Assembly: GCF_019649055.1 (NCBI RefSeq)
Contig: NW_026570226.1
Span: 372,001 to 436,000, forward strand
Direction: 5' to 3'
DNA length: 64,000 bases
Source of the DNA: Paramacrobiotus metropolitanus
Lineage: Eukaryota > Tardigrada > Eutardigrada > Parachela > Macrobiotidae
Each line of letters opens with the position of its first letter. Positions within the stretch are counted from its first letter, which is position 1. Positions 1 to 8,452 of the stretch are shown piece after piece. The notes beneath the pieces are model-generated. The model searched no databases and was not told where the DNA came from. It saw only the letters and a program-made list of their open reading frames with translations. The position numbers and the translations under genes are program-made.

Positions 1-1080
1 CGAGCTGAAAGGTCACGGGACTTAACCGAAGCGCTACAGAAAGATCCGAATGACAAATCACCAATCCGAACAGATGGGGTGTCTTCACAAACCGATCCGA
101 CGAAAACGAACAATGAGGTATCGGCGAAAGTGATCGACTGGATGACCCAAAACGGATATGAGATGGTCACATATGAAAGATCACCAGATCAACCGGACAG
201 CGAAGAAGATGAGCTAAAACGAGTTGACCAGATCACAGATGAGATCGTTGAGCATCTGCGTGACAAATCAGATGATGTCACATTGCATCAGACCATCTCT
301 GAGGTGATCAAAGATCACTCAGAAGTTGCGAAGGAGCAACTAAACGAAGTTGAAAAGACCGTCAAAGATGATAAAGCTGCAAAGGAAAAGGGGTGTGAGA
401 TGGGAAAAAGCTCAAAAGATGGAAAGAAGAGACAATTTTATGATATCCGAACTGATGTCCCACACAGGATCGATCACCTGAGTTCGATACTGAAGAGGAA
501 TAGCACCTTAGCGAACGGGCAGGTGTCCTCTTCAGCAGTTGATATGGATCCGGGACCTGTATCGCTTATCCCAGTTAAATGCACCGTTCGTACGCTCAAA
601 GTACAAAATGGATCGAAGCATAACTTGCCGAAAAGGATCGAAGCGTACACACATGAGGTGAAAATCGGCGACATAAAGGTCCTGGCGATGTTGGATACTG
701 GTGCGGAAACATCGCTGATTAGCCGACCGTTTTGCGAAAAGAACGGACTGCATGTTTTACCGCTTCCACCAGATCGTTTGGTGAGGATTAACGGAATCAG
801 CGGGACATCAGGCTTTAACGTGACGCATTACTGCGTAGCACCAGTGACATTGCGGAAACGGACCAGTCAACACTCCTTCTACGTAAGACCGAAAACAGAT
901 GATGTACAAGTATTATTGGGACATGATTTTCTGGCGACAAAGTTCGTCTTGATCGATAATCATGGGGAGGAGGAAGTTGAAGATGAGCCGAAATCAGCTG
1001 TCAAAGTTGTATGCCAGCGATCTGCTTCATCGTTAACGGAGTTTCATCTTTCGTTCCCAGTGCCTCTGGTACTGGGATAA
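1..1080 (+). CDS. gag/protease ORF of the gypsy element (5' partial, 3' end altered)
   Basis: The frame is open from base 1; the first ATG is at 79. The N-terminal half is highly charged and helical-looking. A retropepsin-like domain lies at about residues 195-300, counted from the ATG at 79, with the active-site motif LDTGAETSLIS near nt 690-720 and a second conserved block GHDF (about nt 930) in the expected place. Retroelement proteases of this kind cut the Gag-Pol polyprotein. The last about 20 codons before the stop at 1080 read through an inverted copy of downstream DNA (the 26-nt repeat at 1054), so the native C-terminus is lost. The order protease, then another ORF, then RT is unusual and may reflect rearrangement. 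Confidence 0.75.
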   Translation, partial: RAERSRDLTEALQKDPNDKSPIRTDGVSSQTDPTKTNNEVSAKVIDWMTQNGYEMVTYERSPDQPDSEEDELKRVDQITDEIVEHLRDKSDDVTLHQTISEVIKDHSEVAKEQLNEVEKTVKDDKAAKEKGCEMGKSSKDGKKRQFYDIRTDVPHRIDHLSSILKRNSTLANGQVSSSAVDMDPGPVSLIPVKCTVRTLKVQNGSKHNLPKRIEAYTHEVKIGDIKVLAMLDTGAETSLISRPFCEKNGLHVLPLPPDRLVRINGISGTSGFNVTHYCVAPVTLRKRTSQHSFYVRPKTDDVQVLLGHDFLATKFVLIDNHGEEEVEDEPKSAVKVVCQRSASSLTEFHLSFPVPLVLG

Positions 1081-1285
1081 CGGCGTTTGCCCGTTCTTTC
1101 GGTTTCACTGATGATCTCCCCAGTCGGGTGGAGATCTCCTTTTGGATGGCTGCCATCTTTTCGATCGTCGACAGCTGAGCAGGTGAACCTCCCCTTCGTT
1201 GGTTCATCATCTGCTTTCCCAGTGCCTCTGGTACTGGGATAACCTTTTGATCCGTTTTAGCTGCTTTTACAAGTCCGGTAACCTT
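1010..1285 (-). pseudogene. Inverted block of gag coding sequence
   Basis: Read on the minus strand, this block is open for about 90 codons and twice encodes the peptide VIPVPEALG. The same peptide (SIPVPEALG) is encoded on the plus strand at the start of the next ORF (about 1354-1383). The antisense reading also contains Lys/Arg-rich helical sequence like the flanking gag. On the plus strand the same stretch is full of stops. The simplest reading is that a gag segment was flipped, probably through recombination between the inverted 26-nt repeats that border it. Breakpoints are placed only to within about 20 nt. Confidence 0.7.
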
Positions 1286-1381
1286 TCCGGTTAGAACAGG
1301 AAGCAGCTACTGAAGCGAAACGAGCTCTTGCACCTGGCATGGAGTTAGCAAAGTCTATCCCAGTACCAGAGGCACTGGGAA
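1054..1381. repeat. Three copies of a 26-nt repeat, two direct and one inverted
   Basis: The copies are at 1054-1079 and 1216-1241 (same orientation, beginning TTCCCAGTGCCTCTGG) and at 1356-1381 (reverse complement). They are identical across all 26 nt, silent codon positions included. In the sense orientation they encode IPVPEALG. The 1216 and 1356 copies can pair as a stem with a 114-nt loop. They border the inverted gag block and are the likely substrate for the inversion. Confidence 0.9.
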
Positions 1382-2289
1382 TAAAAGTCGCCAAAGTATG
1401 GGACGATAAGAAGTTCGAAAAGAAACTAGACGCTCCAAAAAAGATGACACAAGATGAACAGATACTCTTAAGCGAGATACGAGATGGAGCGATTGAACAG
1501 CTGAGAGATCATCGAACCGAAAAACAACCGGAGATCATCGAAATCTCATCTGACAAGGATAAAGGGATACCGGATCACGGTTTTTGGAATACGGAAATCG
1601 ACGACAGCAACAACCCATTCGCTTGCCTCGATAAAATGACACTGGAAGAACGTATTAGCAGTTGTCACAACGGTTACAATGAGAACCCGTGTCGAGTGCA
1701 ACTTCAAGGGAGATGTGAGGAATGTCGTCGAGATGCTTGTCAAGATGATCTCAGAGATTGGCCAAGCTGCAATGCGGCAATCGAAGAGACGAAAAACCAT
1801 GTCCAGAAGGAAGTGAAAAGTATTAGTAGAACAAACTCAATGTGGAATCAGCACATCGAACGCTACCATTGGCAGCGATATAAGGAATGGCTATCCTGCG
1901 TTCGGAACTTCATCATAACAAGGGGGAGATCATTGCTTCATTTGGATAACAGCGTCGATAGCTTGATTGCGAACTTAGGGAGATCGGACCCGAACGTCAA
2001 GCAACTCCGATCGAAACTCGATCGAGAAATAAATGAAGTATTTGATGAAGGAATCATGTGGGAAAATGCAAGAACCGATCTTTTCTGGGACTTTCGTGTT
2101 AATCACCTCTATAAGGGAGAAGGAACAACGATCATCTTCCCAACCGGACTCGGTAAACCAGTATATGAGCTGTTCGAGATGTTCTATAAGGCGCTGGAGA
2201 GAGGAAATGAAAAATCCTTTGAAAAGTATTGGAAAGAACTTGAAGCAGAATTCCCTCCATTGCCAGAAAAAGACATACGACATACTTGA
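1339..2289 (+). CDS. Second gag-region ORF of the gypsy element (316 aa)
   Basis: An uninterrupted frame, open from about 1282 upstream of its first ATG, where a TAA marks the edge of the inverted block. The product is charged and mostly helical. A Cys cluster at about nt 1690-1765 (about residues 118-143) has several CxxC-like spacings but no clean CCHC knuckle. The C-terminal half contains a Trp-rich segment (nt 1840-2150) that could be a capsid-like domain; I cannot assign it. It lies 30 nt before the pol ORF in the same frame class, suggesting one ancestral polyprotein interrupted by the stop at 2287-2289. Function is inferred from position only. Confidence 0.6.
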   Translation: MELAKSIPVPEALGIKVAKVWDDKKFEKKLDAPKKMTQDEQILLSEIRDGAIEQLRDHRTEKQPEIIEISSDKDKGIPDHGFWNTEIDDSNNPFACLDKMTLEERISSCHNGYNENPCRVQLQGRCEECRRDACQDDLRDWPSCNAAIEETKNHVQKEVKSISRTNSMWNQHIERYHWQRYKEWLSCVRNFIITRGRSLLHLDNSVDSLIANLGRSDPNVKQLRSKLDREINEVFDEGIMWENARTDLFWDFRVNHLYKGEGTTIIFPTGLGKPVYELFEMFYKALERGNEKSFEKYWKELEAEFPPLPEKDIRHT

Positions 2290-2319
2290 GAAGTAGCGGG
2301 TCACCCGGTCAAGAAGAAA

Positions 2320-5300
2320 GTGACTTTCGCACCAACTCCAGATGGAGATGAGTACCCCCAACGAGGAAATGATAAATGGTGCATATATGAGATGAACCCT
2401 AAAAACGAACTCCTCGCCGAAAACTTAAATGCGAACTGTGTCTTCATCGGGAATAAGAGACCCATCGGATACGAGGAGGATACAGATGAGGAGACGATCG
2501 TAACAGATGAAGAGAGATCACCAACAGCATTCGAGATCTCGCAGATGATCTCAGAAAAGGGAGCAATGTGGAAAAAGTTCCAAGAGGAGCTCGAAAAGAT
2601 CTCCGCGGGGCAACAAGACCCAGTAACAGAAGCAAAAAGAGATGAAAAAGTATGTGACACGGGTGAGGAAGGTCCACCGCTCGAGAACAGCAGATTGATG
2701 AGTTTGGAAGAGATCGATCAGCTCGAAGGAATAGTCCCAGATGATCGGAGATCGAACTCCGATAAACAAAGGTCATCACCGAAAGTGCGAGTAACGCGCA
2801 GTCATCCGAGAATCGCAGCGAAATATGGAATCAAGGCAAAAGAAACGGGCAAACCTCTGCTCAAAAATTTGAAAGCGAAAAAACTTAGCGATTCTCAGGG
2901 CGACGAAGGTGACCTTTCATCTGAGGAAGATGAAGTTGATGGAAGACCACTCGATAAGAGCGCTGAAGTTGAAGATGAGAGCAGTGACTCAGACTCAGAT
3001 TGGACGAGTTCAAGTGACAACTCAACGACTTCAGAAGACTCAGGTGTAAACGATCTCTCAGATCAAGAGGATCTCCTCGATCTCGACGAAGATGACGAAG
3101 TTGATGAAGAAAAGGAACAGGACATTAAAGTGAGAAGAACGAACGTGCAAAGGATGAAATTGAACAGAGAGACGATAAGAGTCTACAGTGATCAACGGAT
3201 CCTTTTAAAACCATCTGTTTGTACCCGTGTAAAAGTCAGAATGGGGAAATTCGTACCAGCTAAAGAGAAGCTGATGTTCACACCCGTCTTCCAAGTGGAA
3301 ACTGATGTTCAACCGTTAGCGGGAGTGACCGATCATAGAGGAAGGCACTTTGATCTGGTCATCGCTAACCATAGCATTAAACGGCAAGTTGTTAAGAAGG
3401 GTCAGTTCCTCGGTTATGTTGAGCCATACGATCATATGGAGAACGTCCAGATCAATAGTGGCACAGTAAAGAACGTGCTTTTTGATCCCGAAGTGGATGA
3501 CACAACGAAAGCCGAGCTGACAAAGATCATCGGAAGTTTGAAACTCGGACCTGATCTCACACAAGCTCAGAAAAACGATGTGTATAATGCATTCTGGGAG
3601 TTCTGGAAGGTGCTTCCCACATCGAAAAAACCGTATGGCGATGTAAAAGGGATCACCCATGTAATCGACACGGGTGATGCGAAACCAGTAAAATGCAATC
3701 CCGCCAGAACGAGCTGGACAGGTCGCGAGTTCATAACAAAGCACATCGAAGAGATGCTGGCGCAGGACGTCATCGAGCCATCAGATGCCGACTGGAGTTT
3801 TCCAGTTGTGTTGGCTGCGAAAAAGAACGGTGACGGAACGATGGGCACAAGATTCTGCGTCAATTACATTATGTTGAACAAATTAACGAAGAAAAATAAC
3901 TACCCGCTACCGAATCCGGATGAGTTGCTAGATGCATGTGCAGGCAACAAGTATTACGGGAAAATGGATCTGCAAAGTGGATTCTGGCAGATACCAATGG
4001 ATCCAGAATCGATTAATAAAACAACTTTCGTAACGCAAGACGGCATGTATCGATTTAAACGGATGCCATTTGGAGTCTGCAACGGGCCTGCAACGTTCCA
4101 ACTCTGTATGGATCGTGTCTTATCCAAGGCAAAGCGAAAGGGCTGTGTCTTTGGATACATCGACGATGTCATTTTTGCTGGAAAAACTTGGGAGATTTTC
4201 CTGCAGAACATGAGGAATGTCCTTCAAAGTTTGGTCGAAGCAGGCTTCACCATTAAACCGACGAAGTGTGAATTCGGAATGCGGGAGATGGGATTTCTAG
4301 GTCATATACTCAGCGAAGATGGAGTTCGCATGGATCCCGAAAAGATCACCGCAGTATCCGAGTTCAAACGACCTCAGACTGAACGGCAGTTGAGATCGTT
4401 TTTGGGACTTGCGAACTATTATCGGAAATTCATAGCTGGATATGCACAGCAGACCTGTCACTTATATGAGCTGCTGAGAAACGATAAACACGTGCGAAAA
4501 GATTGGACAGAAGTTCATACGAAGGAGTTTGACAATTTGAAAAAGTTGCTATGCGAAGGTCCAGTCTTAGCGAAGTTCGATCCAGCTAAGCCAACGGTAA
4601 TTGAATGTGACGCGAGCAAAGAAGGGATTGGAGCAGTACTATCACAAGAAGGTCATCCAATTGCCTATGCGAGCCGCGTCCTACATGGAGCTGAACGGAA
4701 CTACGGTGTAACCGAATGGGAGTGCCTAGCGGTCGTGTTCGCCGTCAGGAAGTTCAAATCGTACATCGATTACTCCGAGTTCACCGTACGAACAGATTAT
4801 CAAGCATTGACGAATCTACTGAGATCGGAAACGAACAAAGTTGGCATGAATCCGCGACTTACGAGATGGGCGATGGCATTACAAGGTCATCAGTTCAAGA
4901 TCGAGTACAAACCGGGAAAGTACTGCGATAACGCGGATGCATTATCGAGGGCACCAATCGAAGGCCCAACATGCCATGATGAAGAATTCGATGAAATTCC
5001 GAACTTCGAAGATATTAAAAAAGAGTATGACATAAAGGAACCGGCAGTTGAAGTGTGGCAGCTGTTCGTACAGATGGCCGAAGAGCGAAAGAAGCGAGTA
5101 AAAGATGATCCGGCTACGGCGAATGAGCCGGCGGAATCAATGATCAATGTTAACCGTGTACGGGCTTTAAATGAATGCCCGATTAAGCTGCTGAGATTTC
5201 CTAAAAAGAAGGATAACCGACATAAACCGTTACCGCGATGCAAAGTCATCACGGACTGGAACGATCTCAGCACCGCAACTGTTCGCATCGTCAACCTGCA

Positions 5301-7194
5301 AGGAGATGAGGAAGAAGAAGATGACTCGAACTTGCAGCTTCGAAATAAGCAGCTGAAAGATCCTCACCTTGCAATGATCATCGATGAACTCGAACATTTA
5401 GCAGACGCCCAAACGAGATCGAAGTTCGAAGTTCATTACCAGTTGTGGAATGGAATCTTGTACCGAATAAAAGATAACAAAGGGAGATTAGAAAGGTCAT
5501 ATGTCGTACCACTGTCCATGAGACGAGCGATCATCCATGCGCTGCATGATGAGAAAGCAGCAGGTCATCTTGGATACGAAAAGACGCTAGCAGCAATAAG
5601 ACTGCGATACTATTGGGACAGAATGAGTACGGACGTTAAGAATTATATACTCGCATGCCAAGGATGTCAGTTCACCAAGACACCAAGGAAATGCCCACCT
5701 GGAAAGCTGCAAGAGATCAAAGTGGGACATCCTTTCTTTCGAGTATATGCCGATCTGAAAGGACCTTTATTACCGACAAAGAAACGGGGATATAAGTATA
5801 TAGCGGTGTTCATCGATCAGCTGACGAAATATGTGATAGCAGTACCGATGAAAACGGCAACAGCGAAGGAATTTGCCAAAGTCTTTGTAAAACATGTGAT
5901 ATTGGTACATGGAGCACCGCATATCTTACATACGGATCGCGGAAGGCACTTCACAGCGGAAGTTTTAGCGAAAGTCACCAACGTGTTCAAAATCAAACAC
6001 ACGTTCGGAACGGCATACCACCCTGAAGGCCAAGGCCAAGTGGAACGGCAGATGCAGATCATCGGAGATGGATTGGCACAATATATGAAAGCGGGAAATG
6101 AACGGAAATTTAACAAGTACCTTCCGTACGTGGTCTCAGGGATGAACAGAGTGATACATGCCACAACCGGCTACTCGGCATACTACATGTTACATGGAAG
6201 GGAGATGACTATGCCAGAGGATGTGGTGACAAAAACGAACTTGGCAGATGATTATGGTACTCCAGACGAATGGGTGGAGACCATGAAAAAGAATCTGATA
6301 TTCGCTGAGGAAGTTGCCAGATGCAATATAAAGGATGCATATGAGAAGAATGCTGAAATTTATAATAAGAAGAAATCGGAACCGAACTTCAAAATCGGTG
6401 ACTTCGTACTCATCCGACTTCCAAAAGATTCAAAGCAAGGAAAAAAGGAAGTTCAATCCGACTTTAAGAAAAAGTACGATAAAGTATGGAAAATCCTCAG
6501 TTTCCCAAGACCAAACGAAGTTGAAGTCATCGAAATGAACCCGATAAAAGAAGCTGATCTGAAAGTTGTCTCCATCGATCGATTAAAGCCATGGCATCCA
6601 CCTTTAACGGAAGAACGAGAGGATAAAGAAGGAATACCAGAGCGTGAACCACGACCTGCTACCGGAGCGGATGAGATGGAGACCGAGGCAGACCGCGGTC
6701 CAAAAGAAGCTTTTGAACCACGATCCGCTACCGATGGTGTTAACAACGCAGAGCGCGCTTCTTTCAAACCACGCTCAACGATACCTCAATCATCAGAAGA
6801 TATAGCAGAGACGAAGAAAAAGAAACGAGGAAGATCGAAGAAACAGGATAAGGACTTTGAAACAGCAGTAACTATCAAGTTGAGCGAACAAGCTGGCAAC
6901 TTAGCGGAAGCCGCCGAACCGGCAAACAACGATGGTGATGTCACCGTAGCAGATCGTACTTCGAAACAGTCTTTCAAACCACGCACTGCTACCAACGTTA
7001 ATAATCAGCAGAAAGATGCTGAACTAGCAGATCGTGCTTCTCCAGAAGACTTGACTCAACAGTCTTCTTTCAAACCACGCACTGCTACCGATCAGCAGAA
7101 GGATGCTGACATGGCAGTTGAAAACGATGAGGTAGCAGACCGTTTCAAACCACGCTCTGCTGCTACAGCGGCGGCAGGTCAAAAACCGATATAA
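2320..7194 (+). CDS. pol: Gypsy Pol polyprotein: RT, RNase H, integrase (1624 aa)
   Basis: Residues 1-280 are acidic low-complexity sequence. A beta-rich linker typical of the stretch before gypsy RT follows at about 285-370. Reverse transcriptase covers about 440-700, with catalytic Asp in MDLQSGFWQI (about 548) and in YIDDVIF (about 612). RNase H covers about 755-880, with Asp in ECDASKEGIGAV, Glu in TEWECLAV and Asp in RTDYQAL. The integrase zinc knuckle (H..H..C..C) is at about 1070-1115. The DDE core has Asp in YADLKGP (about 1143), Asp in LHTDRGRHF (about 1205) and Glu in HPEGQGQVERQ (about 1241). A GPY/F-like domain is at about 1350-1430, then a repeat-rich tail. The product would copy element RNA to DNA and integrate it. 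No stop or frameshift interrupts the enzymatic part, so insertion looks fairly recent. The ATG at 2320 may not be the native start. Confidence 0.92.
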   Translation: MTFAPTPDGDEYPQRGNDKWCIYEMNPKNELLAENLNANCVFIGNKRPIGYEEDTDEETIVTDEERSPTAFEISQMISEKGAMWKKFQEELEKISAGQQDPVTEAKRDEKVCDTGEEGPPLENSRLMSLEEIDQLEGIVPDDRRSNSDKQRSSPKVRVTRSHPRIAAKYGIKAKETGKPLLKNLKAKKLSDSQGDEGDLSSEEDEVDGRPLDKSAEVEDESSDSDSDWTSSSDNSTTSEDSGVNDLSDQEDLLDLDEDDEVDEEKEQDIKVRRTNVQRMKLNRETIRVYSDQRILLKPSVCTRVKVRMGKFVPAKEKLMFTPVFQVETDVQPLAGVTDHRGRHFDLVIANHSIKRQVVKKGQFLGYVEPYDHMENVQINSGTVKNVLFDPEVDDTTKAELTKIIGSLKLGPDLTQAQKNDVYNAFWEFWKVLPTSKKPYGDVKGITHVIDTGDAKPVKCNPARTSWTGREFITKHIEEMLAQDVIEPSDADWSFPVVLAAKKNGDGTMGTRFCVNYIMLNKLTKKNNYPLPNPDELLDACAGNKYYGKMDLQSGFWQIPMDPESINKTTFVTQDGMYRFKRMPFGVCNGPATFQLCMDRVLSKAKRKGCVFGYIDDVIFAGKTWEIFLQNMRNVLQSLVEAGFTIKPTKCEFGMREMGFLGHILSEDGVRMDPEKITAVSEFKRPQTERQLRSFLGLANYYRKFIAGYAQQTCHLYELLRNDKHVRKDWTEVHTKEFDNLKKLLCEGPVLAKFDPAKPTVIECDASKEGIGAVLSQEGHPIAYASRVLHGAERNYGVTEWECLAVVFAVRKFKSYIDYSEFTVRTDYQALTNLLRSETNKVGMNPRLTRWAMALQGHQFKIEYKPGKYCDNADALSRAPIEGPTCHDEEFDEIPNFEDIKKEYDIKEPAVEVWQLFVQMAEERKKRVKDDPATANEPAESMINVNRVRALNECPIKLLRFPKKKDNRHKPLPRCKVITDWNDLSTATVRIVNLQGDEEEEDDSNLQLRNKQLKDPHLAMIIDELEHLADAQTRSKFEVHYQLWNGILYRIKDNKGRLERSYVVPLSMRRAIIHALHDEKAAGHLGYEKTLAAIRLRYYWDRMSTDVKNYILACQGCQFTKTPRKCPPGKLQEIKVGHPFFRVYADLKGPLLPTKKRGYKYIAVFIDQLTKYVIAVPMKTATAKEFAKVFVKHVILVHGAPHILHTDRGRHFTAEVLAKVTNVFKIKHTFGTAYHPEGQGQVERQMQIIGDGLAQYMKAGNERKFNKYLPYVVSGMNRVIHATTGYSAYYMLHGREMTMPEDVVTKTNLADDYGTPDEWVETMKKNLIFAEEVARCNIKDAYEKNAEIYNKKKSEPNFKIGDFVLIRLPKDSKQGKKEVQSDFKKKYDKVWKILSFPRPNEVEVIEMNPIKEADLKVVSIDRLKPWHPPLTEEREDKEGIPEREPRPATGADEMETEADRGPKEAFEPRSATDGVNNAERASFKPRSTIPQSSEDIAETKKKKRGRSKKQDKDFETAVTIKLSEQAGNLAEAAEPANNDGDVTVADRTSKQSFKPRTATNVNNQQKDAELADRASPEDLTQQSSFKPRTATDQQKDADMAVENDEVADRFKPRSAATAAAGQKPI
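6646..7170 (+). repeat. Degenerate FKPRSAT repeats in the Pol C-terminal tail
   Basis: After the integrase the protein carries about six spaced copies of a motif of the form (D/E)R-x(n)-F(K/E)PR(S/T)(A/T)T, ending in FKPRSAATA. The DNA is repetitive too (variants of TTTCAAACCACGC). Between copies are charged linkers and one basic segment (KKKKRGRSKKQDK, about nt 6815-6850) that could act as a nuclear localisation signal or chromatin tether. This is not part of the usual gypsy integrase. Confidence 0.8.
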
Positions 7195-7217
7195 CTTCCC
7201 AAGAAGAATGTGTAATT

Positions 7218-7427
7218 GTGGAAGAAAAATCGAAAGATGATGAGACGGACTCGGCTCCCACCCAGAGAAGTGAACCGAAATCGACGAAGTCATCATCAAG
7301 TTCTATTCCGAAGCTTTCAATTGATGAAAAGGAATCTGCTACGAACCCGACCGATTCGGCAGACAATTCAGATACTGGGAAAAAGTCAAAAGATCGAGAA
7401 CGATCCCTATTTATCGACTCATCTTAG
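7218..7427 (+). pseudogene. Continuation of the Pol tail in another frame
   Basis: Just after the pol stop, a different frame stays open to the TAG at 7425-7427. It encodes Ser/Glu/Asp/Lys-rich sequence (EEKSKDDETDSAPTQRSEPK...) matching the character of the Pol tail. This suggests a frameshift separated it from pol, but a chance open frame in low-complexity DNA is possible. It ends in a run of Arg/Lys and DSS. Confidence 0.4.
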
Positions 7428-7700
7428 TTAAGAGTAGCTTCGGTACATTTGGCCGGCTCTCTAAATAAGGCAGAAGAGATGGATTGTGCGACGCAATGAA
7501 CTTTACTAGGGAGGCAAGCTGAGATGAGCTTGAAAGCCGATGAAAAACGGCTAAGTTCCTCCATGACATATGCTGAATAAATTGTACCAGATGATGTCGC
7601 ACATCCATGATCAGAAGGATGATCTTACCAGGGAGGAAGCGAACTTCGCTTATCTATATGATGTCCCTCCATGACTTAAACCGGATCTCATTATGAAGTC

Positions 7701-7774
7701 GTACAATTGATACGCACCTATTCCAAAGCTGAAGCAGTATTCCTAAGACGTACATTCGATACGCACCTTATTCC
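7701..7774 (+). repeat. Short direct repeat in the element's 3' untranslated part
   Basis: GTACAATTGATACGCACCTA (7701) and GTACATTCGATACGCACCTT (7750) begin two 24-25-nt near-identical units 49 nt apart. The surrounding 7430-7790 has stops in all frames and purine-rich stretches. Its role is unknown; it may be a packaging or priming region of the element. Confidence 0.6.
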
Positions 7775-7788
7775 TACAAGCTGATGTG

Positions 7789-7935
7789 ATGAAAGTCGCA
7801 CGAAGATGCGCAAAAGATGCTCAAGATGGAGCGGAATGGGCCAAAGAGATGTGGAAAACGGTGGACAGGACCAGTGACCTACGCGAGTCAATGGAGGATC
7901 CTAGTCTACATGTTTCATTTAACTGCTTCTGTTGA
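7789..7935 (+). pseudogene. Short gag-like remnant before the 3' LTR
   Basis: A 48-codon frame beginning ATG-AAA-GTC encodes a Lys/Glu-rich helix ending VDRTSDLRESMEDPS. This resembles the peptide at the very left edge of the window, AERSRDLTEALQKDPN, in length and in the R..DL.E...DP pattern. It may be a duplicated fragment of the element's gag start next to the LTR. The match is short and could be chance. Confidence 0.3.
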
Positions 7936-8452
7936 TCTGTTATAACTGTTGATCTGTTTATATGGAATAGTATTTTTATACAGATCTCTTTATTTCACAT
8001 TGTGCATTTGGAATCATGTGATATAAGAAGGAATAAGAGAATTTGATGTTTTTTTTTTTTTACGAGAGCGCGCACAGACCACCTTCGGAGCGGAATGGAA
8101 TGGATCAAGCTTCGACGGAGCTCAGCCTCCCACCCAGAGGCATGTGAGGCGATGGCTCCCTTGCGTCCACCTGCGTGACGCTACTGGCGCTACGGGAGTG
8201 CTTCGTTGCACTACTCCATGGGGAATTGCCGTCTGTGACGCAGCGCTTCTCTGATTGGTCGGCTACTGCCGTTCATTATGTTCACTGCTGCGCAGTGCTT
8301 TAGAGTTGTCGAGAGCAGGTGGAATTTGGCTCTCTGAGTTGACTGAACGTCAGTGTGTTGGTTTTCACGATAGAGAACGTTAATAAAGTGTACTACGTAG
8401 ACTGGATATCGTGCGTTGTGCATTTCTTCCTTTAAACGTCACGTATTACACT
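7936..8452 (+). mobile_element. Probable 3' LTR of the gypsy element
   Basis: After the last coding traces the sequence changes to an AT-rich part with a poly-T run (8050-8061), then a GC-rich promoter-like part with a CCAAT-box sequence on the opposite strand (ATTGG at about 8254) and AATAAA at 8382. A TG...CA form would fit an end near CGTATTACA at about 8452. The partner LTR is outside the window, so neither boundary can be fixed. Confidence 0.4.
8382..8387 (+). terminator. Polyadenylation signal in the putative LTR
   Basis: AATAAA is followed within 30 nt by GT-rich sequence, the arrangement expected at the R/U5 border of an LTR. Confidence 0.5.

Larger units (their letters stand above)
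1..8452 (+). mobile_element. Ty3/gypsy-type LTR retrotransposon, 5' part outside window
   Basis: A Metaviridae-type retroelement fills the left end. From left to right there is an aspartic protease domain, a Cys-containing ORF, a 1624-codon pol ORF with RT, RNase H and integrase in the Ty3/gypsy order, and a non-coding end with a polyadenylation signal that looks like a 3' LTR. The 5' LTR, primer-binding site and start of gag lie before base 1, so LTR ends and target duplication cannot be compared. All catalytic residues I could find in pol are present, but the gag region carries an inverted block and there are several frame breaks, so this copy is probably not autonomous. The right limit is approximate. 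Confidence 0.9.
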
